From Nodularia sp. LEGE 06071 (GTDB taxonomy: Bacteria > Cyanobacteriota > Cyanobacteriia > Cyanobacteriales > Nostocaceae), in contig NZ_JADEWH010000001.1 of assembly GCF_015207755.1 (NCBI RefSeq), positions 62,001-126,000 on the forward strand: a stretch of 64,000 nt of DNA. Reading direction: 5' to 3'. The notes under the pieces were generated by a model. The model saw nothing but the letters and a program-made list of their open reading frames with translations. It had not been told where the DNA came from and made no database searches. The position numbers and the translations under genes were made by a program. Below, piece after piece: positions 36,374-45,347 of this stretch; within the stretch, counting starts at the first letter, position 1, and each line of letters begins with the position of its first letter.

Positions 36374-38263
36374 TTATACTCCTACCGGCTGTCTGACTTG
36401 GGATTTCACAGCTTCCACAATGGCCTCAGCATCAATTTTGGCAGCATGAAGTAATTCTTCTGGTGTCCCTGAACTCGGCATATCTCGTACCGCTAATTTA
36501 ATTAATCGCAGTTGGGGGCCATCATAAATGGGAGTATTGTTAGTACCTGCAAAGGCATCCAGGACAGCCGCACCGAGTCCGCCTTCAATCCAGTGGTCTT
36601 CCACAACGATTAAATTACCTTTGGTATTCCGTGCGGCTTGATGCAATGTCTGCACATCAATGGGTTTGACTGAGTAAGTATCGATAACCCGGACTGTAAT
36701 CCCTTCGTTTTTCAGTCGGTCGTAAGCCTTAATTGCTTCATGCAGAGTGATACCTGCACCAATCACCGTTGCTTGATCTCGGTCAGAACTGCGAATTATC
36801 TTGCTACCACCAATGGGAAATTCTTCATGAGGTTCATAGATAATCGGTGTTTTTTCCCGTGTTGTGCGAAGATAGACAATACCATTGCGATCGCTCATTT
36901 GGGCAACTAATTTGGCTGTCTGATTGGCATCACTGGGATAAAGTACCGTACTACTCCACACAGATCGAAATGCGGCTAAATCTTCTAAAGCCATCTGTGA
37001 AGCACCATCCTGACCAATGGATACCCCCGCATGGGAACCCACTAATTTAATATTCGCACGAGACACAGCCGCCATGCGGATAAAGTCGTAAGCACGAGTC
37101 AGGAAAGCCGCGAAGGTAGAAGCAAAGGGTTTGTATTCTCGCACCTGTAAACCCACCGCAGCTGCGACCATTTGCTGTTCGGCAATGTACATCTCAAAGT
37201 AGCGCTCTGGGTATGCTTCGGCGAAATCTTCGGCGTAAGTGGAATTACTCACCTCGGCATCAAGAGCAATGACATTGGGTTGTGCAGCGCCTAATGCGAC
37301 CAAAGCATCACCATAAGCTCGTCGTGTGGCGACTTTTGCACCTTTGTCATATTTGGGAAGTTGCAATGGTTGAGGATTACCGATGCTGGCTGGTTGTCCT
37401 TGTGCTTCTGGTGTATCCACTGAAATTATCATCTGTCTTTCACCACCTAACTCAGAAATTGCTCGTTTCGCATCATCAGATTCCAGCGCTTTACCATGCC
37501 AACCGCCTAAATCTTCGAGGGAAGCGACACCTTTACCCTTCTTCGTCCGGGCGATAATTACTGTGGGGCGATCGTTCACAGTCACAGCCGCGCTGTATGC
37601 TTGATCAATCTCGGTTAAATCATGACCGTCAATTTCAATGGCTTGCCAACCAAAGGCTCTCGCACGGTTAGCATAAGCTTGTGTATTCCAACCCAATTCA
37701 GTCTGACCCCGTTGACCGAGGCGATTCACATCAATAATCGCAATTAAATTATCTAGGGTATAGTGTGCAGCATGATCAAAAGCTTCCCAAACTGAGCCTT
37801 CAGCGGTTTCACTATCACCTAGTAACACCCAGGTATGATAAGGTAATTGGTCTAAATATTTACCTGCTAAAGCTATACCTACACCAATGGGTAATCCTTG
37901 TCCTAGAGAACCAGTGGCGACATCAACCCAAGGTAAAAGCGGTGTGGGATGACCTTCTAAACGACTACCAAAATGCCGTAGCGATCGCAATTCGTCATCA
38001 TTGATTACCCCGGCTGCCTTATACATACTATACAGTAGAGGTGCAGCATGACCTTTAGAGAAAATCAAGCGATCGTTATTGGGATTATCTGGATTGTCAA
38101 AATCATAGTGCAGATATTTAGAGAGTAAAACCGCCATCAAATCAGCCGGCGACATAGACGAGGTAGGATGACCCGAACCCGCAACGGTAGTAGTGCGAAT
38201 ACTATCGACACGTAACTGTTGCGCTAATTCATGCCATCGGTGTAGTTGCTCTTGTGTGGTCAT
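36374..38263 (-). CDS. tkt: Transketolase
   Basis: Thiamine-diphosphate enzyme that transfers two-carbon units in the pentose phosphate and Calvin cycles. 629 residues from ATG 38263 (an upstream frame start at 38278 is unlikely). Seen are GHPTSSMSPADLMAVLL, DRLIFSKGHAAPLLYS, the ThDP motif LLGDSETAEGSVWEAFDHAA..IAIIDVNRLGQ, the pyrimidine domain AYGDALVALGAA and EQQMVAAAVGLQ, and a C-terminal domain with VRVIDTYSVKPID. It is shorter and differs from the main cyanobacterial transketolase (about 670 residues, start GHPGLPMG), so it is likely a second, catabolic form. The GAPDH fragment downstream hints at a former sugar-catabolism group. Confidence 0.93.
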   Translation of the reverse strand: MTTQEQLHRWHELAQQLRVDSIRTTTVAGSGHPTSSMSPADLMAVLLSKYLHYDFDNPDNPNNDRLIFSKGHAAPLLYSMYKAAGVINDDELRSLRHFGSRLEGHPTPLLPWVDVATGSLGQGLPIGVGIALAGKYLDQLPYHTWVLLGDSETAEGSVWEAFDHAAHYTLDNLIAIIDVNRLGQRGQTELGWNTQAYANRARAFGWQAIEIDGHDLTEIDQAYSAAVTVNDRPTVIIARTKKGKGVASLEDLGGWHGKALESDDAKRAISELGGERQMIISVDTPEAQGQPASIGNPQPLQLPKYDKGAKVATRRAYGDALVALGAAQPNVIALDAEVSNSTYAEDFAEAYPERYFEMYIAEQQMVAAAVGLQVREYKPFASTFAAFLTRAYDFIRMAAVSRANIKLVGSHAGVSIGQDGASQMALEDLAAFRSVWSSTVLYPSDANQTAKLVAQMSDRNGIVYLRTTREKTPIIYEPHEEFPIGGSKIIRSSDRDQATVIGAGITLHEAIKAYDRLKNEGITVRVIDTYSVKPIDVQTLHQAARNTKGNLIVVEDHWIEGGLGAAVLDAFAGTNNTPIYDGPQLRLIKLAVRDMPSSGTPEELLHAAKIDAEAIVEAVKSQVRQPVGV

Positions 38264-38597
38264 AATACTTTTCCTCAATCAAAATCCAAATTTTTGGCTA
38301 ACTTGAGCTATTTCTCCGTAAAAATTACCACTATGCTCTATTCCCAAATCCAGATGATTTTGTTGATTTTTTAACGTTTAATTTTGTTATGGGTGGTAAC
38401 TACTAACTAACAAAGATTGCTCAAAAAATTTATTTCATTCTTCCTGGGTTTACTTTAGAGAGTAGGAGGCGTAATAACTTCTTTCTAATGGAATAACTAC
38501 CCTTTCTTTCTCAGGGTATATAAAACCCATATCAGTATTTATGTATTGTTGATCAACAATATTTTCAGATAATTAAAGAGTTAGAATTATGTTGATC
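38264..38597. promoter_or_regulatory. tkt upstream region with a 16-base perfect palindrome
   Basis: ATTGTTGATCAACAAT at 38545-38560 is a perfect 16-base palindrome, about 280 bases before the tkt start. It has the look of an operator for a dimeric repressor. No other feature is seen in this stretch. Confidence 0.4.
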
Positions 38598-38824
38598 CCA
38601 ATTTAATATAAAGATGCATAAGTAGAATTTAACCAGAAATCCAGTTCCCCATTGAAACGAAAATCCAGTTCCCCTCCTCGTTTGCCTACGGTGTACACAC
38701 AAATTGGCCTAGAGCGAGTTTTCCGTCCTAAAAACAGTATTGAAACGAAAATCCAGTTCCCCTCCTCGCTTGCGGGGAGGGGTTAGGGGTGGGGTCAAAA
38801 TAATATGCAGCTTCACAAATAATT
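38598..38824 (-). repeat. Dispersed element, inverted copy of 52208-52480
   Basis: Read on the minus strand it begins AATTATTTGTGAAGCTGCAT, runs through GACCCCACCCCTAACCCCTC and GGAGGGGAACTGGATTT (twice), and ends ATGCATCTTTATATTAAATT. The element at 52208-52480 has the same ends and order on the plus strand with a different middle; a partial copy is at 49236-49292. No ORF is supported. Confidence 0.8.
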
Positions 38825-38862
38825 GGGATGAATGGCTTAAAAAGCTTCGACTGCACAGCAAT

Positions 38863-39333
38863 TCAGCCATTAGATAAAACTTTTTCCATAACAAAATTTA
38901 TTAATTTTTGCCCACTGCGTTCTATTTCTTGTTGTTTTACAACCATAAAATTCTTCCTAGCAAAAAAAGGCTTGGCTGTAATACTAGCTTCAACAAATAA
39001 CTTTTTAATTTCTAAATTTCTCGCTGTTACTTCAATTTGTTCTAAGATTTTAGTACCAACTCCTTGACCTTGAAAATCTTTATGGCAATAAAAGCGGTCA
39101 ATATGTCCATTTGCCTCTAATTCCCCAAAACCCAGAATTTTATTATCCTTTTCCGCTATATAAGTAAACTTACTTTTTAAGCTGTTCATCCAAACTTCAA
39201 CATCCATATTTACTGATGTCCAAGCATCAATTTGTTCTTGAGTATAATCTCGAATATTCACTTCATGAATAGTGTCATAGAACAACTGGATAATTTCTGC
39301 GGTATCACCTATTTTGTATCTTCGTACTTTCAT
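38863..39333 (-). CDS. GNAT family N-acetyltransferase
   Basis: 156 residues. The acetyl-CoA loop is DFQGQGVGTKILEQ (about residue 90), preceded by DRFYCHKDF and ILGFGELEANG; the start VRRYKIGDTAEIIQLFYDTI is the common first strand and helix. It resembles the YafP/PhnO group; the acceptor is unknown. ATG at 39333. It is not adjacent to the microviridin genes, so a role as their acetyltransferase (MdnD) is not suggested by position. Confidence 0.88.
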   Translation of the reverse strand: MKVRRYKIGDTAEIIQLFYDTIHEVNIRDYTQEQIDAWTSVNMDVEVWMNSLKSKFTYIAEKDNKILGFGELEANGHIDRFYCHKDFQGQGVGTKILEQIEVTARNLEIKKLFVEASITAKPFFARKNFMVVKQQEIERSGQKLINFVMEKVLSNG

Positions 39334-39354
39334 AATTAACTTCAGGTATATTTT

Positions 39355-39585
39355 ATGATTTCACAATCTAAAAAACCATTACCCAGTACAATTCAAGAAA
39401 TTCCCTCCTCTGACCCGATTCAGCAAGATTCGCTCATTGCTAAAGGCTGGCAACGCGAGCAGTACATTGGCATTGGTATACTGGCTATTGCCTTGATTGC
39501 TGCTATAGGATATTTTAGTCGCCAATTTGCATATGCCTTGTTGTTTGCTTTTACCCTCAGTATAATATTGATAGTTTTCTTATAA
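39355..39585 (+). CDS. Small membrane protein of unknown function
   Basis: 76 residues with a hydrophilic N-terminus (PLPSTIQEIPSSDPIQQDS) and two hydrophobic stretches at about 37-53 (IGIGILAIALIAAIGYF) and 58-75 (AYALLFAFTLSIILIVF). No recognised family. It starts 21 bases from the divergent acetyltransferase gene, so the two promoters must overlap, and the ATG at 39355 has a weak ribosome site (AGGTATATTTT). Codon use looks normal for the region. Confidence 0.6.
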   Translation: MISQSKKPLPSTIQEIPSSDPIQQDSLIAKGWQREQYIGIGILAIALIAAIGYFSRQFAYALLFAFTLSIILIVFL

Positions 39586-39591
39586 ATATTT

Positions 39592-39719
39592 AGGCGTTGC
39601 TGATTTCAAATATGAATTTGTTGGGCTACGTCCCGCTGTGCTAACACGCAAAGGCGCAAAGGTACGAAGAAGAAGAAAGGTCATTTTGGCATTTCATACT
39701 TTGATTCAGCAACGCCCTA
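39592..39719. repeat. MITE-like element with 11-bp inverted ends
   Basis: GGCGTTGCTGA at the left end (39593-39603) and TCAGCAACGCC at the right end (39706-39716) are perfect inverted repeats, extended by imperfect TTTCAAATATGA / TCATACTTTGAT. Centre about 90 bases without an ORF, containing the phrase cgcaaaggcgcaaagg. TA is present at both borders, a possible target duplication. Confidence 0.75.
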
Positions 39720-39766
39720 ATTTCAGTATTCCCATTTAAAGTTCGATTATTTTGAGGAAATGAAAA

Positions 39767-41863
39767 ATGCTCAAATTTTTTGCTGACCGCGGCGGTACAT
39801 TCACAGATATAGTTGCTGTCACGGATGAGCAGATAATTATTGATAAACTATCCAGACATCCTGAGCGTTTTTTAATTGTGCCGATTCCTGAACAGCAATG
39901 GGTGATAGTCTACAAACTACTTTCCGAGAATCCTGAACAATATCAAGACGCAGCTATTCAAGGTATTCGGGATATCATGAGTCTGACAGGTAATGAACCC
40001 ATTCCCACAGCAGCCATAGAAGTGGTCAAAATGGGGACTACAGTAGCCACCAATGCCCTCTTAGAAAGAAAAGGCGATCGCGTCGTTCTTCTCATTACCA
40101 AAGGCTTTAAAGATGCCCTACGCATTGGCTACCAGAATCGTCCTGATATCTTTGCCCGTCATATCGTACTACCCACGATGCTGTACGAACAGGTGATTGA
40201 GGTAGATGAACGCTATGATGCCCACGGTGAGGAGTTAACGCCTGTAAATATTTTACAAGTCAAAAACGATTTACAGACAGTTTACCACGCAGGCATCCGC
40301 AGTTGTGCCATAGTTTTCATGCATAGCGATCGCTACCCCCACCACGAACAACAAGTAGCCCAAATTGCCCAAGAAATCGGATTTACGCAGATATCTATAT
40401 CTCATCAAGTTAGTCCCTTAATGAAAATAGTCAGCCGGGGCGATACAACAGTTGTAGATGCTTATTTAACACCAATTTTGCGCCGCTACGTTAACCAAAT
40501 TTCTAGTCAGTTACCCGCAGTCAAATTAATGTTTATGAAATCTGACGGCGGATTAGTAGCAGCCCCACAATTTCAAGGTAAAGATAGTATTTTAAGTGGC
40601 CCGGCTGGGGGGATAGTCGGCGCAGTTCAAACCAGTCAAAGAGCAGATTTCCAGTTAGTAATTACCTTTGATATGGGCGGAACCAGTACAGATGTTGCCC
40701 ACTTTAAAGGAGAATATGAACGCCAATTAGATTCGGAAATTGCTGGGGCGCGAATGCGAGTTCCTGTATTAGCAATTAATACCATAGCGGCTGGTGGTGG
40801 TTCAATTTTATTTTTTGATGGTTCTAGTTATCGTGTCGGACCTGAATCTGCGGGTTCAAATCCTGGGCCGGCTTGTTACCGCAGAGGTGGTAAATTAGCA
40901 GTTACAGATGCCAATGTGATGTTAGGCAAAATACACCCGCAATATTTTCCCTCTGTCTTTGGCTTAGATGGTAATTTGCCTTTAGATCGAGAGATTGTGA
41001 TTGAGAAATTTACCCAGTTAGCCCAAGAAATTGCCGATGTCACAGACAATCATCGTACACCAGAACAAGTAGCGGCTGGATTTATGGCGATCGCAGTTGA
41101 AAATATGGCAAATGCCATTAAAAAAATCAGTCTACAACGAGGCTATGATGTTAGTCAATATACCCTTTGTTGCTTTGGCGGTGCTGGAGCGCAAGTTGCT
41201 TGTTTAATTGCCGATATATTGGGGATGAAAAAGATATTTTTGCACCCTTACGCTGGGGTTTTATCTGCCTATGGAATGGGATTAGCTGATATTAGATCAA
41301 TTAGAGAAGCAGGAGTAGAACAGCCTTTAAACCCAGAATTAATCCCGCAATTACAGCCACTAATGGCAACATTAGAAACTCAAGCGAGAAATGAATTAAC
41401 TTCAGACGGTGTAAATGGTGAAGAGTTAGTAGTGCAGAAAGTTAATTTAAAATATGCAGGTACTAACTCAACCTTAAATATTAATTTTGCTTCAGATATA
41501 GCGATAATGCGACAAGAATTTGAGCTTGAACATAAAACTCGCTACGGTTTTATGCAACAAGACAAAACCTTAATTATCGAATCTGTCTCAGTAGAAGTAA
41601 TTCAGGAAATGGATACACCTGAAGAACCTTTAATTACTCGTATCCGTCCCAGAGACGAAGCACCAAAACCTGTGGAAACAGTCAGAATGTTTACAGATAA
41701 CCAATGGCATCATACACCCGTTTATCGGCGAGAAGATTTACAACCAGGAGATAGTATTAATGGTTCTGCGATTATCGTAGAAAAAATTAGCACAATTATA
41801 GTTGAACCAAATTGGCAAGCCAGATTAACTGAACGCAATCATTTAATTTTACAGCGTTCCTAA
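39767..41863 (+). CDS. Hydantoinase/oxoprolinase A-type subunit
   Basis: 698 residues, HyuA / 5-oxoprolinase N-terminal half. ADRGGTFTDIVAV at the start and VITFDMGGTSTDVAHF are the two ATP-phosphate loops of the ASKHA fold; VKMGTTVATNALLERKGDR and AAGGGSILFFDG also match. The enzyme opens 5-oxoproline (or a hydantoin) with ATP together with the B half, which lies at 43447-45003. In many cyanobacteria both halves are one polypeptide; here two unrelated genes stand between. Good ribosome site GAGGAAATG.. before ATG 39767. Exact substrate not decided by sequence, 5-oxoproline likely. Confidence 0.9.
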   Translation: MLKFFADRGGTFTDIVAVTDEQIIIDKLSRHPERFLIVPIPEQQWVIVYKLLSENPEQYQDAAIQGIRDIMSLTGNEPIPTAAIEVVKMGTTVATNALLERKGDRVVLLITKGFKDALRIGYQNRPDIFARHIVLPTMLYEQVIEVDERYDAHGEELTPVNILQVKNDLQTVYHAGIRSCAIVFMHSDRYPHHEQQVAQIAQEIGFTQISISHQVSPLMKIVSRGDTTVVDAYLTPILRRYVNQISSQLPAVKLMFMKSDGGLVAAPQFQGKDSILSGPAGGIVGAVQTSQRADFQLVITFDMGGTSTDVAHFKGEYERQLDSEIAGARMRVPVLAINTIAAGGGSILFFDGSSYRVGPESAGSNPGPACYRRGGKLAVTDANVMLGKIHPQYFPSVFGLDGNLPLDREIVIEKFTQLAQEIADVTDNHRTPEQVAAGFMAIAVENMANAIKKISLQRGYDVSQYTLCCFGGAGAQVACLIADILGMKKIFLHPYAGVLSAYGMGLADIRSIREAGVEQPLNPELIPQLQPLMATLETQARNELTSDGVNGEELVVQKVNLKYAGTNSTLNINFASDIAIMRQEFELEHKTRYGFMQQDKTLIIESVSVEVIQEMDTPEEPLITRIRPRDEAPKPVETVRMFTDNQWHHTPVYRREDLQPGDSINGSAIIVEKISTIIVEPNWQARLTERNHLILQRS

Positions 41864-41994
41864 TCATAGTTTAGCGCATCTACCTACAATAAAACTTTTC
41901 AAATATCCTCTGAAAACTTTAGCAATGATTATGCCAATTCACTGGTAATAAACCTAAATATAGGAATCCGGTTTGATTTATGAAAAAATTAAGT

Positions 41995-42078
41995 ATTGTA
42001 AGGTGCGTTAGGATGAAGTCAGTAACGCACCATTATTAAGGCTTTAGTGCCGTAATCTCCCCGCTAACACACCCTACG
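41995..42078. repeat. Dispersed inverted-repeat element between hyuA-like and SnoaL-like genes
   Basis: TAAGGTGCGTTAGGATGAAG ... AGTAACGCACCATTATTAAG ... GCTAACACACCCTACG. GGTGCGTTA pairs with TAACGCACC at a distance of 17 bases. Same family as 11853-11974. Confidence 0.6.
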
Positions 42079-42142
42079 TGTCTGTAAGCGCAAAGCGCAG
42101 GCTACGCCAACAAAAATCAAATAGTAGTCCTATATAAAATAA

Positions 42143-42643
42143 ATGTTACCCCAGGAAAATAAAGCCATAGTTCTTGAGTTTTATCAAGCTTTCGACAATC
42201 GAAATATTGACAAAGCATTCGCACTTCTCGCCTCAAATTTTGTAGCTCACATGGCTGGTGTCGCTGAACCCCTCAATGGCGAAGGTTTTAAAGAATTTGG
42301 TATGGCTTTCTACTTAGCCTTTACCAATAGTGAACACAAATTTGATCAGGTGATTGTTGAAGAAGATAAAATCGTTACTTGTGGGACATTCACAGCTACA
42401 CATCTGGGTAACTTTCAGGGTATTCCACCAACAGGTAAACAAATCCAGTTATCCATCATGCACATTGACCGCGTTGAAAACGGCAAAATTGTAGAGCATT
42501 GGGGACAAGGAGACGCACTAGGATTAATGCAACAACTGGGTATTGTTTTTATTCCAGGTTTCACACTTGTACCACATATCATTAAAAGTCTTTTAGCCAA
42601 GCCATTTAAAAGCTATCCCAAATCAAATACAAATAAAGGATGA
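42143..42643 (+). CDS. SnoaL-like / NTF2-fold ester cyclase family protein
   Basis: 166 residues. The core reads AIVLEFYQAFDNRNIDKAFA, DQVIVEEDKIVTCGTFTATH, GIPPTGKQIQLSIMHIDRVE and GKIVEHWGQGDALGLMQQLG, all typical of SnoaL-like polyketide cyclases and related NTF2-fold proteins; G-K-I-V-E-H-W is diagnostic. The C-terminus is extended by about 30 residues. Its stop overlaps the start of the methyltransferase gene (ATGA), so the two are coupled. Biochemical role unknown. Confidence 0.85.
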   Translation: MLPQENKAIVLEFYQAFDNRNIDKAFALLASNFVAHMAGVAEPLNGEGFKEFGMAFYLAFTNSEHKFDQVIVEEDKIVTCGTFTATHLGNFQGIPPTGKQIQLSIMHIDRVENGKIVEHWGQGDALGLMQQLGIVFIPGFTLVPHIIKSLLAKPFKSYPKSNTNKG

Positions 42644-43380
42644 GATTGAATATGAGTCTAGAACAGCAGGAATCTATGCATTTTAACGACTACGAAGCCT
42701 TTGCAGAAGCTTATGTAAAGCGTACAGAATCCAATTCCCACAACGCTTACTACGAAAGACCAGCCATGTTCTCTCTTTTATCCCATATCAAATTTAAGCG
42801 TGTATTAGATGCTGGTTGTGCAGGCGGAATTTATTCTGAATGGTTGATTAATCATGGTGCTGAAGTTGTATCTATTGATATTAGCAATAAAATGGTAAAA
42901 TTGACCCAAGAAAGACTCAAAGACCGGGGAGAAGTTTACCAAGCTGACTTGAATCAACCCCTGACTTTTTTAAATAATAATTCGTTTGATCTCATTTTAA
43001 GCTCATTAACTCTCCACTATTTAAGAGATTGGGAACAAGTTTTCCAAGAATTTCACCGCATTCTATCACCTAAAGGATTATTTTTGTTTTCCACACATCA
43101 TCCTTTTATGGATTTCCAATTGTTTGAAAAAGCTGATTATTTTGCCACAGATTTATTAGAAGATTCTTGGCAAGGCTATGGTAACACACCTGTAAGCGTG
43201 CGCTTTTACCGCCGTCCATTAAGTGCGATGACTTCCGCATTAAAGAGTGCAGGATTTGTCATCAAACAAATTGTTGAACCACGTCCCACCGAGGAGTGCA
43301 AACAACTTTACCCGCAAGATTATGAAAAACTCTCTCAAAAACCTTGGTTTCTCATTATCCTTGCTCAGAAGACAACTTAA
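42640..43380 (+). CDS. SAM-dependent class I methyltransferase
   Basis: 246 residues. Motif I is RVLDAGCAGGIYSEWLI, then VVSIDISNKMVKLTQ (acidic loop), QADLNQPLTFLNNNSFDLIL and LTLHYLRDWEQVFQEFHRIL, the usual order for UbiE/MenG-like methyltransferases (Methyltransf_11). The ATG at 42640 overlaps the previous stop; a second ATG at 42652 (MSLEQQESMHF) is also possible. Acceptor unknown. Together with the SnoaL-like gene it separates the two oxoprolinase halves. Confidence 0.9.
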   Translation: MRLNMSLEQQESMHFNDYEAFAEAYVKRTESNSHNAYYERPAMFSLLSHIKFKRVLDAGCAGGIYSEWLINHGAEVVSIDISNKMVKLTQERLKDRGEVYQADLNQPLTFLNNNSFDLILSSLTLHYLRDWEQVFQEFHRILSPKGLFLFSTHHPFMDFQLFEKADYFATDLLEDSWQGYGNTPVSVRFYRRPLSAMTSALKSAGFVIKQIVEPRPTEECKQLYPQDYEKLSQKPWFLIILAQKTT

Positions 43381-43446
43381 ACCCAGTCATCTAAATTCTC
43401 TCTGCTTTCTCTGCATCTCTGTGGTTTTATAAATAGGATTAAAAAA

Positions 43447-45003
43447 ATGTACACAACACATCAACCCGACCCAGTTCGCCTAGAAATATTCAAAAATCTC
43501 TATCAATTTATCGCCGAACAAATGGGAATCGTGCTGCAAAACACAGCCGCATCGGTAAACATTAAAGAACGCCTCGATTTCTCTTGCGCCATCTTTGATA
43601 CTTCGGGATTATTAGTAGCCAACGCCCCCCATATTCCCGTACATTTAGGCTCAATGAGTGAAAGTGTCCGCAGCTTAATTAACGATAAAGGCGACACCAT
43701 TAAACCCGGAAATGTTTACCTATCAAATAATCCTTATAACGGCGGAACGCACCTTCCAGATGTTACAGCTATTACCCCCGTTTTCCTCGAAGATACTCAC
43801 ACCTCAATTCCCCTCTTTTACGTGGCTTCTCGTGGACACCAAGCCGATATTGGTGGGATTACGCCCGGTTCCATGCCTCCCCACAGCACCACAGTAGAAG
43901 AAGAAGGAATTTTATTTGATAACTTCCTCTTAGTTGAACAGGGAAAATTTCAGGAAATTCCAGTACGAGAAATCCTCGCAAATCATCCCTATCCGGCGCG
44001 TAACCCTGACCAAAATATTGCTGATTTCAAAGCCCAAATTGCTGCTAATTCTAGAGGAGTGCAAGAACTCCGAAAAATGGTTACTCAATACGGCATTGAG
44101 ACAGTGCAGTCTTATATGAAATTCGTGCAAGATAATGCCGAAGCATCAGTGAGGCGAGCGATAAATCTACTCAAAGATGGTTCATTTACTTATGCAATGG
44201 ATAATGGGGCAAAAATTAAAGTTACAGTCACAATTAATCGAGAAAATCGCAGTGCTATCATTGATTTTACTGGCACATCTCCACAGCTAAATAGTAACTT
44301 TAATGCTCCCAAAGCCGTAACTCAAGCAGCAGTTTTATATGTCTTCCGGACTTTGGTTGATGATAATATTCCCCTGAATGCTGGCTGTCTTAACCCTTTA
44401 GAAATAATTGTGCCAATTGGCTGTATGCTTAACCCAATATACCCGGCCGCAGTCGTAGCAGGTAATGTGGAAACCTCTCAAACCATTGTCGATGCTTTAT
44501 ATGGTGCGTTGGGTGTCATGGCTGGTTCCCAGGGAACAATGAATAATTTTACGTTTGGAAATCAGCGTTATCAATATTATGAAACCATCTGCGGTGGTTC
44601 TGGCGCAGGAGTTAATTTTGATGGTACTGATGCAGTCCATACCCACATGACCAACTCTCGATTAACTGACCCCGAAGTTTTAGAAACCCGCTATCCTGTA
44701 TTAGTAGAAAGCTTTAGTCTGCGTCCTAATAGCGGTGGTCAAGGTAAACATTTCGGTGGTGATGGCGTAATTCGCCGCATTCGGTTTTTAGAACCCATGA
44801 CAGCAAATATTCTCTCTAGCCATCGCTTAGTTCCACCCTTTGCATTAAATGGAGGGGAACCAGGACAAGTCGGACACAACTGGATACAACGTCAAGATGG
44901 AACCCAAGAGAATTTAAACAGTACCGCCACAGTACAAATGCAGCCTGGAGATGTTTTCATCATTGAAACCCCTGGCGGCGGCGGATTTGGTACAATCTCC
45001 TAA
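43447..45003 (+). CDS. Hydantoinase/oxoprolinase B-type subunit
   Basis: 518 residues, HyuB / 5-oxoprolinase C-terminal half. Typical segments: FKNLYQFIAEQMGIVLQNTA, VNIKERLDFSCAIFD, PGNVYLSNNPYNGGTHLPDV, ASRGHQADIGGITPGSMPPH, YETICGGSGAG and ETPGGGGFG at the end. Partner of the A subunit at 39767-41863. ATG at 43447 with a weak ribosome site; the preceding 66 bases hold a copy of the CTCTGCxTCTCTG dispersed phrase. The stop overlaps the convergent CbpM-like gene by 4 bases. Confidence 0.92.
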   Translation: MYTTHQPDPVRLEIFKNLYQFIAEQMGIVLQNTAASVNIKERLDFSCAIFDTSGLLVANAPHIPVHLGSMSESVRSLINDKGDTIKPGNVYLSNNPYNGGTHLPDVTAITPVFLEDTHTSIPLFYVASRGHQADIGGITPGSMPPHSTTVEEEGILFDNFLLVEQGKFQEIPVREILANHPYPARNPDQNIADFKAQIAANSRGVQELRKMVTQYGIETVQSYMKFVQDNAEASVRRAINLLKDGSFTYAMDNGAKIKVTVTINRENRSAIIDFTGTSPQLNSNFNAPKAVTQAAVLYVFRTLVDDNIPLNAGCLNPLEIIVPIGCMLNPIYPAAVVAGNVETSQTIVDALYGALGVMAGSQGTMNNFTFGNQRYQYYETICGGSGAGVNFDGTDAVHTHMTNSRLTDPEVLETRYPVLVESFSLRPNSGGQGKHFGGDGVIRRIRFLEPMTANILSSHRLVPPFALNGGEPGQVGHNWIQRQDGTQENLNSTATVQMQPGDVFIIETPGGGGFGTIS

Positions 45004-45347
45004 TCTTCCTTCTCTCTGCGCCTCTGCGCCTCTGCGTGCATAAAATCCAGCAACAACTCATAAGCTTGATTTTGGGCGCGTAACTGAGCGATTTCTTGCG
45101 CCATATCGAGAACCATTGCAGCGCCGACCAAATTCAATCCCAAATCCTGACGCAAATGTTGAATTTGAGCAATCCGAGCAATATCACGCTGTTGTAGCAT
45201 CACTCCCACGGGTTCAATTAATCCCAACTGAGCAAAACTTTCTACTAAACTGGTGGATGTTTCGGTAACGATTGCTGCATATTCAAAAGTATAAAGCTGC
45301 TCTCCCTGTTGGGAAACTACAACTTGGGAAAGACTAAACTCACTCAT
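45000..45347 (-). CDS. cbpM: CbpM-like chaperone modulator (MerR-like helical)
   Basis: 115 residues. The helical pattern [20 protein letters not shown] and [20 protein letters not shown] resembles CbpM, the inhibitor of CbpA in proteobacteria, and it starts inside the end of the CbpA-like gene (ATG overlapping by 4 bases). The last dozen residues ([12 protein letters not shown]) are encoded by the dispersed GCGCCTCTGCGCCTCTGCG repeat, so the tail was probably recruited from repeat DNA. Known CbpM binds the J-domain of CbpA; the same role is inferred here. Confidence 0.78.
   Translation of the reverse strand: MSEFSLSQVVVSQQGEQLYTFEYAAIVTETSTSLVESFAQLGLIEPVGVMLQQRDIARIAQIQHLRQDLGLNLVGAAMVLDMAQEIAQLRAQNQAYELLLDFMHAEAQRRREKED

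Noticed and set aside
38709-38894. 61-codon minus-strand frame
   Set aside because: Consists of the dispersed element and the end of the acetyltransferase gene in another frame.
38863-39333. GNAT acetyltransferase as MdnD of the microviridin cluster
   Set aside because: It lies 13 kb away on the other side of unrelated genes and shows no special similarity that I can see to MdnD.
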